From: Adiantum capillus-veneris
Lineage: Eukaryota; Streptophyta; Polypodiopsida; Polypodiales; Pteridaceae
NCBI GenBank assembly: GCA_014529385.2
Contig: CM043950.1
Coordinates: 66,916,935-66,980,934 of the forward strand
Direction of reading: 5' to 3'
Length of the DNA: 64,000 bases
Numbering within the stretch: position 1 is the first letter of the stretch; each line of letters opens with the position of its first letter. Both the position numbers and the translations under genes were made by a program. Positions 23,581-32,999 of the stretch are shown here, piece by piece. A model generated the notes under the pieces. The model did not search any database. It saw only the letters and a list, made by a program, of their open reading frames with translations, and was not told where the DNA came from.

Positions 23581-24875
23581 CCAAGCTTTGGTATGGAAGA
23601 GCTGAGAGGGCTCTTTTACAGTGGTAGAGGAACATTGCAGTAGGGGGCCCGTTACCCTCTTATAAGAGCACTCTAAGAGACTTTGTTTAGTGAGAAAACT
23701 CAATTTGCATCCAATTTGATCATATGCATTTGAATGCACTTGAAGAGACGAAAGGCTTTCATTTAGTATTTGGTTAAAACATCCTAGAGCTTCATTGCCA
23801 TAGCCATGGTTTTGACTACTCATCATGCTCTTCATGTCTATGCTTGATTTGTGTTGCGAGTATTGCTTGTTTCTTGGAGTTGTTAGTGGATGTTTTGCCT
23901 CTCTATGGATATTTGTTGGCACCACAATTGGCATACATATCAATCGATGTACACTCTCACCAGTATGGAGAGATATGTTCGCTTCGCATCAGCTGAAAAT
24001 AGTCAAGATCTTCCTTGCAACGCTCATGTGCGGCACATCCCACAATCAGTGCATTTGAAGAGGCGGTGTTCCACACTTGAAGCTCCTTGGGCACTTTTCG
24101 TGCGTTTTGAAGAGCACCATATGAAATGTACACATAGTCCCAGGCAAAGCCAAGCACAACTTATTTCCTGTATTGCTCATTGGCCTTGCTCTTGTTGCGC
24201 ACATCCCGTAGTGACTGCATTCAAGGAGTCCACACTGTAGATAGAAATATGAAAATAGCCTAGAGCTTTTTGGGCTTTCTCCTTCGGTGTGTATCCCGCT
24301 ACCAATGCATTGAAAGAGACACCATTCCCATAATTTAATGCATTTGACAAGTAGCATTTTGGGAAAATTGCTTATGAAGAACATGCCCATGTCATATTAC
24401 ATCTTTGAAATTAATTTCAAAGCTTCCTCACCTGCCCTTGCTTGGCATAACTGAATATAAAAGCACTCCAAGAGACTTTGACTAGTGAGAAACCGTCACT
24501 TTTTTGAAGCGCAACACACGTGTCATACTTATCGACCAAGATTGTGCCAAGCGCGACATCTTTTTTTAGCAGCCTCTGAACAAAAATAAAAAGCTATTTT
24601 TTTGTGCTTGTATCAGCCTCTTGCATAGAGACAGGTGCCTGCAATCTGGACACTTAGGTGATACCATATGGAGAGAGGCCCACATCGGCATCTTGTGTAC
24701 ATACATATGCGTTCAAGATGCACGCGTTTGTGATTGCATCTGGAAAGAGGCCCTCGCTTCAGATCTGCTGGAAACAGTCGAGGGTTACCATATACATGTG
24801 GTAGTGATGTGTGTAAACACACTAGGACCGTCGGGGCATTTTTTTCCCGTTTAGGAGGTTTTTTCTCCCGTGCAT

Positions 24876-25009
24876 TGTATATACGCCCATTACTCTAGGG
24901 TTATCCATCTTTCCATTGCACACTAAGTAGTACACTCTCTATTGTTTGCCTTGAGCTTCCTTCGTCTTCTCCAAGCTGTGTATGTTTTCCTGCAACCCTT
25001 ATTCCAACA
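24876..25009 (+). repeat. Short Copia-type LTR (134 bp) inserted in the PPR pseudogene
   Basis: It begins TGTATATACGCCCATTACTC and ends ATTCCAACA. It is clearly related to the LTR at 40062-40192 (shared CACTAAGTAGTACACTCTCT-type text and CTTGAGCTTCCTTCGTCTT). A primer binding site follows two bases later, so this is a 5' LTR with leader. The leader seems to run to about 25235, and no coding sequence follows. Confidence 0.8.
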
Positions 25010-25011
25010 AT

Positions 25012-25023
25012 TGGTATCAGAGC
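25012..25023 (+). other. Primer binding site, initiator tRNA-Met type
   Basis: TGGTATCAGAGC lies two bases after the 134-bp LTR and confirms its orientation and 3' end. Confidence 0.85.
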
Positions 25024-25596
25024 AGGTTGCATCCTCTCGGGCTTAGTCGTCAGCAGCTCCATCACACGCCTGCTCATTTTCTCTAATTTGAGTGAGCTTT
25101 GGTGAGTGTTTGCAGGTTGAATTTTTTTTTGGGGTAATTCGTAGAGCTTGGTTTGCTCAGATTTCTGATTCGGACTCATTTCGGCCTCCGTTTCCACTAC
25201 AGCCAGGTCTGCACATGCAATTTTGTCATTTTGTACGGACTTTAAGGTAGTGCCACATGCCTCCAAGACGAAAGCGTAGGTGATTGCATCTGGAGTGATG
25301 TCCTCGCTTTGCATCTGTTGAAAAATAACCTAGGGTTTTTGCCCATCTCAGCAACCTCCAAATCACCGCATGCCTTCAAGATATAAGCATAGGTGATTGC
25401 ATCTACAGAGATGCGCTCGCTTTATATAGAGGGATGTGCTCACTTCACATCAGCTGAAAAGAGTCTAGAGCTTCCTTGCCCCGCCCTTGTTCGGCACATC
25501 CCGCAATCACTACTTTTCAAGAGACGACATTCTGTACAAGAAGCTTCTCAAGCACTTTTTGTGCTTTCTGAAGGACACCATATTTGGCCTACATGT

Positions 25597-26508
25597 CGTC
25601 CAAGGCAATGCCAAGCACAACTTCTTTCCTATAACTCACATGTTCAATTGAAAGCAAGCCTACTTACTTCGAGTCTGTTCTTTGCATCTACAGATGCGCT
25701 CGCTTCATATAGACAGATGTGCTCGCTTCGCATCAATTGGAAATAGCCTAGAGCTTCCTTGCCCCACCGATGTTCGGCACATCCAGGTAGAGCTTCTTCG
25801 ACCTGTCGCTGCTGGGCATATCCCGCAATCAGTGTTGTTAAAGAGGCGACATAAACATGCGCACATGCTCAATTGAGAGCGCTACAGGTAGCTAGAGCTT
25901 CTTGGCCCTATCCCTGTTGGGCATATCCCAACAATCAATTCACTTGAAGAGACAACATTCTGCAATATGTTTTAAGAGGCGACATAAACATGCATACATG
26001 TTTAATTGAGAGCAAGCACATGTAGGCCAAATATGGTGTTCTTCAGAAAGCACGAAAAATGCTTGAGAAGCTTCTTGTATAGAATGTCGTCCAAGGCAAT
26101 GCCAAGCACAACTTCTTTCCTATAACTCACATGTTCAATTGAAAGCAAGCCTACTTGCTTCGAGTATGTGTTTGCATCTACAAAGATGCGCTCGCTTCAT
26201 ATAGACAGATGTGCTCGCTTCACACAGATTGGAAATATCCTAGAGCTTCTTTGCCCCACCAATGTTCGGCACAGCCAGGTAGAGCTTCTTGGACCTGTCT
26301 CTGCTGGGCATATCCCACAATCAGTGTTGTTAAAGAGGCGACATAAACATGCGGGCATGCTCAATTGAGAGCGCTACAGGTAGCTATAGCTTCTTGGCCC
26401 TATCCTTGTCGGGCATATCCCAGCAATCAATTCACTTGAAGAGACGACATTCCGCAATCTGTTTTAAGAGGCGACATAAACATGCATACATGTTTAATTG
26501 AGAGCAAG
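25597..26508. repeat. Direct repeat of about 421 bp with an inverted 70-bp spacer, in PPR debris
   Basis: Copy 1 is 25597-26017 and copy 2 is 26088-26508, both starting CGTCCAAGGCAATGCC and ending TTTAATTGAGAGCAAGC. The 70 bases before copy 1 (25527-25596) reappear reverse-complemented before copy 2 (26018-26087). This points to a 491-bp tandem duplication in which one 70-bp segment flipped. Confidence 0.85.
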
Positions 26509-26622
26509 CCTGCTTTAAGAAGCTTGTTTCAGAACATGCACACACGTTCAATTGAAAGCAAGCCCAGTTTGAACATCGTAAAGAGAATAGGTGGAATTAG
26601 AAGCGTTTCAACAACGAAAAAG

Positions 26623-26626
<4 letters not shown>

Positions 26627-26659
<33 letters not shown>
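26627..26659. repeat. (GA)n microsatellite
   Basis: About 33 bases of GA repeat between the PPR debris and the ATPase pseudogene. The rest of 26509-26935 shows nothing recognisable. Confidence 0.95.
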
Positions 26660-26662
<3 letters not shown>

Positions 26663-26935
26663 ACTGCAAAACTTGACGACGACATGTTGCATGTGTTGCG
26701 TCATGCTGAGGAACTGGATGCGTCATGCCAAGGTGAAAGGCTGAAGAATTGCAATGACCCGCTGGAATGAAAAAGCAAGACCTAGGCCTACGACGACCTG
26801 TTGTGTTACGAGATAAAAAAAGCCAACGTTGTATATAACAAATCGTGCGGTTTCGAAAGCTGTGCCACGTGGGTTAGTGAGAAGACAGTTTTTTAAACAA
26901 GGATGTTACGCTAACGAAGTAACAAGTTAACAAGA

Positions 26936-29530
26936 TTGTACGCTCTTTGTGGAATTCTGCTATTTATCTTGAGCAATGTTGCAGATGCAGACGTTGAGAG
27001 CCAAAAGGATTCTGATAGCCTCGCAATCGTACTGTTTCTCACCATGAATCTAGCCATTGTTATGTTTGCTGCTCGCTGGGTTTCAAGGGTACGGCTGGAT
27101 GTAAAGAGAGGCCAGAAGGAGCATTTGCAGATTCAAGTTGTAAGGTTTGATAGAAGATGGCTTATTTCACCTCATGAAATCGTGGTAGGCGATCTTGTGG
27201 AGCTCTGGGCTGGAGACAAGATTCCAGCAGATGGGACGTTATTGGTCGAAAACAATGCTTTACAGTTTTCAGGCGATGTTGAAGTCGAGGGGCCACTCAC
27301 CTTCCTTGTGTAGGGTACCATTGTGCTCTATGGCTTTGGCACAATGCTGGTCACAGCGGTCAGCAATAACGATGATGAAAGCGACCAAATATCCGAAAAC
27401 ACGGACGAAAATCATACCCCTCTTCTCAAACAGCTTCAATCCTTGAAATCGCTCTTTGAGAAGCTGCATTTCTACATTAGATGTTTGTTTCTGGTTATCC
27501 TTCTTCCTTTTTACTTTCTAGGAGTGTATAAAGGATCTTCTGGCCATGTATTTGTTGGGGGGCAAACCCGCGCAACAGTCTATCATTCTTTGGCATTGCC
27601 ATTCCCGAAGGCCTCTTTTACATGGTTCCCCTTGCCACGGCCTATGTAGGTTCCCGGATGACAGCCAGCGCGCAGGTTTCACTTTGTAATCCTTCAAATT
27701 GTGAGGTAAAGCTTGGGTTCATCACGACCATTTGCACTGGAAAAGCGGGAGTGATAACACGAAATGCAGTGAATGTTGGAAGCATTCGGATAGCAGATTT
27801 TCTTGTCAATGAGACCCACTCAGAAAATCAATCACTGGATATGAAATCCGAGCCCATCCAGTCACTTCTGTTTCAAGGAATAGCTTTGAACACCACTGGA
27901 AATCTCTACAAAGAGGGATTTTCAGGAGATTTCAAGATGTCCTATGGTAGCCCTACAGAAAAGGGGCTTTTGAGATGGGCTTACAAGAATGGATATTGAC
28001 GGAGTCAGGAGGACATTCACAACCTTGGCCATGGAGCCCTTCCATTCGGACACAAGACGATCGGGAGTAGCCACAACTGGTCTTGGTTGGGGGAATTGCT
28101 GTGTTGTGCATTGGAGGGGAGCTGCAGAAGTTATCCTGCCTTTTTGTCAGAGACGGGCATGCAATGCAGATGCAGAGGGAGGGTATGTGGATATTGTGGA
28201 TTTTGCAGAAGAGGAGCGAAGCAAAGTCCAGGACACAATCGCCAAAATGGAAGAGAGAGGTCTCAGTTGTTTGGCATTGGCATATTGTGAAGTAAATAGA
28301 GCCAGTTTCGAGCATGCCCACAGTACACAATCCCAAAATGAGGGATACAGCATCCAAAATTCCTTGCAAGGGACTGATTTGACACTCCTTTCTGTCGTGG
28401 GCATGAAGGATACATGCAGAGAACAGGCCAGGGATCATGTGAGGAAGGCGAAAGAAGCCGGTTTGAGGGTTATTATGGTGACAGGCGATAGTGTTGCAGC
28501 AGCAAGGGTTGCAGCAGAGGAGAGTGGAATCCTTGATGGAATCAGTTACGCAGATATGGTAGTGGGAACTTGGATTAGTGAGATTGGCAGTGTTGGCGCA
28601 GGCATCCCATGGTGATAAGCTCCACTTGGTTGAGAAGCTTAAAGCTTATTGCCCGAAGGACATAGTGGCAATCACTGGCCACAAACCTACAGATGTTCAG
28701 GCATTGAAGAAGGCTGATGTTGGTTTCTCCTTGAGCTGTGGCGTGCAAGCATTCCAGGAAAATGCAGATCTTGTACTTTTAGATGATAGCTTTGGGAGCA
28801 TTGTCGAGGATGTAAGATGGGCTCGCGGGTTGCGTTGCAACATCAAACAATTCCAGTTATCAGTGAGTGTTGCAGTTTTGTTTTCATCCTCAATTCCCCG
28901 GGATCTCAGTACTTGTGGATATCTCTCATTACAACACTTGCAGCTACGGCACTTGCCTGGCAAGTGCCTCGCCACAGTATCATGTTAGAACCTCCGCTCC
29001 CTTGTGGTCAGCCTCTTTTGACGAACGCGATTTGGTGCCATGTGTTCCTGCAGTCTGCTGGATGCTGCATTTTGCAGATGAGGAGCTGCAAAATACAGTG
29101 AGGTTCAACACCTTCATATTCTGCCAGATTATGAACATGGTAATGGCCGGCACACAGATTGCAAGAATCAAAGGATATGGTGCAGCTGGCTCATGAAGCT
29201 TTCAGGTTGTTACAAGAGGATGGTTTCCAGGGTCTTTGCAAGTTGTTAAAACGCCACGGAAGGTGGTTAAAGCGGGCAATTGTGCATCTGTATCAGCAAT
29301 GGTGGAGTGTAATTATCATATGCGCAATGGTATGCATTGTGCATGTTTTGTTGATGCACTTCTTCAGGTCGATATTTTCGACCGTGCCCTTGAAAAAGAG
29401 ATATTGGATGCTGTCTGTACTAGGGCTGGCTTTGGCAAGTTGGGCTATTGGGGAGCTTGGGAAATGTCTACCTATGAACTCGATATTTCATACGTCTGCA
29501 CATACAATAATCACCCCACAATTTTGTTGA
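26936..29530 (+). pseudogene. P-type Ca2+-ATPase (autoinhibited, plasma-membrane type IIB)-like pseudogene with altered catalytic motifs
   Basis: The order of P2B Ca2+-ATPase blocks is kept. There is an M2-like segment, the actuator domain (EIVVGDLVELWAGDKIPADG near 27180-27235), MLVTAVSNN, M4 with GIAIPEGL near 27590-27615, and the phosphorylation region near 27725-27765. The nucleotide-binding part (SPTEKGLLRWA; RGAAEVIL near 28120; MVTGDS near 28477) is followed by the hinge (ITGHKPTDVQAL near 28670-28705), M5-M6 (LWISLITTLAATALA near 28915), NTFIFCQIMN and M9-M10 (STVPLKKRYW, GELGKCLP near 29455). Catalytic residues are replaced: TGES reads SGDV, DKTGT reads GKAGV, and GDGxND reads GHKPTD. 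The TAG at 27311-27313 and at least four frame changes (near 27580, 27990, 28600 and 28890-29090) break it. The N-terminus with any calmodulin-binding region is missing. No introns are evident. Confidence 0.85.
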
Positions 29531-29956
29531 CTTGCGAATATTGGTTCCGGCTCCTAGGAAAATTTCAGCTTGTATCAATTATATTCAATATTCAATTGTA
29601 TTGCTAGATCTATTTTCCTATTAATTCAAGATTACATTCTTTGCTCTCTCCCCTACGTTGTTCGCTTGCACAATCTTGTTCATACTAAAGTACAAACAAG
29701 AGAAACTAGATGTTTATATTAAAGTACAAACAAAAGAAACTAGATGGATTTAGGAAGATCAAGAGAATTGGACTGAAAGATCCGGAAAAAAAAAGGAGTG
29801 GAAACCATATTTTGACCAAAACAATCATAACTCTAAAATTTTAAAAATTTGATGGTAGAAATTTAAATGTTGATCCAAACTAAAAAAGTTGGTGTCCAAG
29901 GGCCTTAGGAAACTCAATAGAGCAATTTGATAAATTTCAACAAAATCTTTGAAGGA
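29531..29956. other. Non-coding AT-rich stretch
   Basis: I see no gene or repeat boundary between the ATPase pseudogene and the first spaced palindrome, other than a short local duplication near 29682-29745 (AAAGTACAAACAA, AGAAACTAGATG). Confidence 0.5.
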
Positions 29957-30833
29957 ACATAGATCACGATCCATGTACCCCAGAGGCCATTTTAGTAGGA
30001 AAGTTAGCAATGACACTCTATATCAGTAGAATATTGCTCTTAGAAAGTTTGGTTGTAAGAAAATTTCAAAAATCATATAAAAATTGGTTGATAGTGCAAA
30101 ACTCATAGAAACAGGGGTTTCAAACACAAAACAAGGCGTATCTTGAGATTCTAAGATCCAAATCACAAAAGACCAAGTGGATTAGTTAAAGAAAATCACT
30201 ATTTAGCAATTGTGAAAATTACAGATTCATCTATGGTGGAACATGGATCGCGATCCATGTACCCCTGAGAGAGAACTGGGCAAGACTGAGACCACCTAAT
30301 AGATATTGGCTTCAAACAATTGATATCAAAATTTGAGATCAAATTGAAACCAAAATTACATCCAAAACAAGAAAATTGAAAAAAACCTCCAAAAGCTAGT
30401 CAAAATTGAACAAAATTTGAAAATTTTTCACTTTTTGTGATCCAAATTCAAGATTTTGGGAATAGGTTCAAAATAGCAAGACTATAATATAAGCTGACCA
30501 AGTTTTATGTCAGCAAGAAGGAGGTTAAACATTGATCTCAATCCATGAATCTCATTATATTTTTTGAATGAGATTTGAATAGTAGGTAGCTGAGGCTTAG
30601 AAAAACACTTTTTCCAAAAGACCCATTGGCAAAAAAGTTGAATAAAATGGTCAAAAGAGCCAAAATTAGAAGATTGTCAAAACCCGCTAAAATAGATCTA
30701 GGGTTTCACTTTTGACTGACCAAAACTGATCCAAACTTAAAAATATTTTTAAGATAACCTAAAAAATACCTTCATCGAAAAGTGATTCAAATTTGGGGTC
30801 AGAATCTCTCCAAACATGGATCGCGATCCATGT
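29957..30833. repeat. Four 20-nt palindromes at about 286-bp spacing
   Basis: The sequence acatggatcgcgatccatgt is a perfect 20-base palindrome at 30241-30260 and 30814-30833. A copy with two mismatches is at 29957-29976 and one with four is at 30529-30548. Spacings are 284, 288 and 285 bases. The intervening DNA is AT-rich with only weak similarity by eye, so this is either an old tandem array or a set of constrained sites. Confidence 0.75.
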
Positions 30834-31016
30834 ATCGTTTCTAAATTTTTGAGCCAAAACCTAGCCACTTTGATCTACATGCTATTTCTAGCATAATCTC
30901 AGAGTTTCATACCATTTAGACATTAAAATCCACGTCAAAATTCCTAAAACTGTCTATGTTATCTAAGAAAGTGCAAAAATAGATCTTATTTTCAATCCAA
31001 AGGTCCAAACCCAAAA

Positions 31017-32524
31017 TGTTATGGAACTGTCCTATTAACTTGAGAGTAGCGGAAATTGGAGAGAGTACTTTTGAGAAATTACTTTGTGAGCATAGGGGGT
31101 GATCATAATTGAAGATAGCAACATAAACATAGAATCTAGCTAACTTGGCATGGACAATACTTTTGCAAGAGAGAGAATTTAGAGAACATGACAACAATTG
31201 AGGACCGGATTTATGTGGAGCCGGTCCCCCCTCCAATAGGCATTGTATTATGATTTCTCCCATCAAGAGAGACTTGTTACAATACAATCTTTGCGTTCCT
31301 TGTGACCTAGGTGATACAATAAAGATGGAAAGATTCATGCATCACGAGCATAACATAAACTTTGAGGAAAGCATTGACCATCCCAAGCCTCAGCCCCAAG
31401 GCCTCAAACACCCTCGAAGGTGGAGAGAGCTAGCAGGGAATGAGGGTAGGGAAGAGGAAGAAGAAACATTTCATAGGAGAAAGAATTAGTTCCTCACTTA
31501 TCATCACTCTTCTTGCTAGCATACATAATTATAGCATAGTAATTAAGATGGAGAAGATGGCAAGCTTAAGCATTGAAGCATGGCTCTTGGTTGGATTTGC
31601 ACTCCATAGCCAAGAGTATTGGTGTAGGCTCTCAACCTCTCTACTTGCTTGGAGAAGGAGAGGGAGCTCTTGCACTTTGCACTTCACACAATGAGAGTGT
31701 GTGTGGGAGAGTATACCCCCTAAGAAGGCCCCCTACTTGCTTTGGTCGACCCCCCCTTGTAGCTCATGCTTGAAGCTCATTGGATCGCTCTAGGCCTAGC
31801 CAATCATAAGCAGGAGTCATACCAAGCAACAAGGGTAGCCTTGGGACAAGTGTCCCCGTGTCCTCTTTGAGAGAGAGGACTTGATAAATGCAAAATCAAT
31901 TAATTAAGTCTCCTGAATTATCATTGAACCCCTCGGGTGGCCAACCAATAGGCTTCAGGCACACACCATGAGGGCAACATGAGGAGGAACTTGACAAGTG
32001 TCCCTTTTGCTTTCTTTGTACCAAGCATGCCTTGCATGAGTGTGTGTGTTCTCTCTCATCCACCCTCTTGTAGGGCTCGCCCCCTCCTTGTAGGGATTGA
32101 ATCTTGACTTTTGCACACCTCAAGCCACTCAACCTTGGGCCTAGTTCTCACCACAAGCTTGGCCCTTAAGCCCCTCAAGGTTGGGCTGGGTTCTCACCTC
32201 AAGTACAACCCTAGTATCTCAAGCATGACAAGCCGCACCTCAAGAATCTCAATCATGAAGCACCTCAAGCATCTCAGTCATAAGGTACCTCAAGCACCTC
32301 AAACACGACAAGCACCTCAAGCACCTTCAGCTTGGACGGGTTCCCACCTCAAGCTCAGCCCTAGCTTACCTAAGGTCAAAGGAATTTTACACTAATTATT
32401 GGAGGTCTTCAATGAAGGTAGCCCTAAGGTCTTATGCTCCATTGGTTAGCCTTGCTCTTTGATAGACCATCTCTCATTTGGGCCCCTTTACTATTGGCCC
32501 AGTGTTGAGATGGATCTATAAGCA
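31017..32524 (-). repeat. 3' LTR of the minus-strand Gypsy family A element (about 1508 bp)
   Basis: Read on the minus strand the LTR starts TGCTTATAGATCC at 32524 and ends CCATAACA at 31017. It matches the partial LTR at 38194-38656 closely over the first 460 bases (plus coordinates) and matches the solo LTR over its full length. Upstream on the minus strand, GTGGGAGAATAAACG near 32566-32552 is a plausible polypurine region. A 24-25-bp minisatellite (CACCTCAAGCATCTCA-type units) lies at about 32215-32335. Confidence 0.8.
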
Positions 32525-32999
32525 CATGTCTATATCTTAACCCTTGTTTTCGTTTATTCTCCCACATTAAATGATCAATTTAATATGAGAAAATCATTTG
32601 GGTTGGTTAGATATTAGATTTTATGAAATTACCTTTCTCTTGAAATCATAGTCGTCCTTGACTATGAGGTAGAAGAGATAAAGCCTTAGTCATTAGTCAA
32701 TCTTACTTAGTGGGTAGAGGATCCCATTGTACCCTGCGACATCTCTCCAAGATGGATGACTAATCCATTTGGTGCTTGGGAGACATAGCTGCCGCAAGCA
32801 TGTATGCTCTTTATTCCATTTCATTCTCCCAAAGTAGAGTGACAAATTCTACTTGGTGTTTGAGAGACATCGTCATCACAAACATGATTCTAAAAATTTT
32901 TGCACAATTAAAAAGAGAACTAGTCTTATAAAACAAAAACATGGGTCATTTAAAAGAAATTTGTACATTTGCTTACTCTAATGTAGCATTGACAAGGTT

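Larger units (their letters stand above)
23700..26508 (-). pseudogene. Decayed and rearranged pentatricopeptide repeat (PPR) gene
   Basis: Read on the minus strand, many PPR-type 35-residue motif pieces appear. From high to low coordinate these include VASLTTLIAGYAQQRQVEEAL (two copies, near 26330 and 25840), GCAEHRWGKEALGYFQLM, VVIAGCAEQGRGKEALDSFQ near 25480, MQSEDITPDAITYAFVLEAC near 25310, QSEGLFPDAITNACILNAY-like text near 24760, KVSWSAFIFSYAKQGQ near 24490, SFNALVAGYTPKEKAQKAL near 24290, and SYGALQNARKV with SNALIVGC near 24060-24120. PPR proteins bind organellar RNA and act in its processing or editing. Frames change repeatedly and stops are frequent. The array is interrupted by a Copia LTR (24876-25009) and contains duplicated and inverted blocks, so no functional protein is possible. 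Confidence 0.8.

Noticed and set aside
24901-25314. 137-residue minus-strand ORF as one protein
   Set aside because: Only its first third is PPR-like. The rest reads antisense through the Copia leader and LTR, so it is a chance fusion.
28069-28438. Minus-strand ORFs opposite the ATPase pseudogene
   Set aside because: They are antisense shadows. The plus-strand frames carry the conserved ATPase motifs.
30916-31338. 140-residue minus-strand ORF near 31.1 kb, and a matching one at 38156-38413
   Set aside because: Both lie within the Gypsy A LTR and are identical because the LTRs are. LTRs do not encode proteins in this family.
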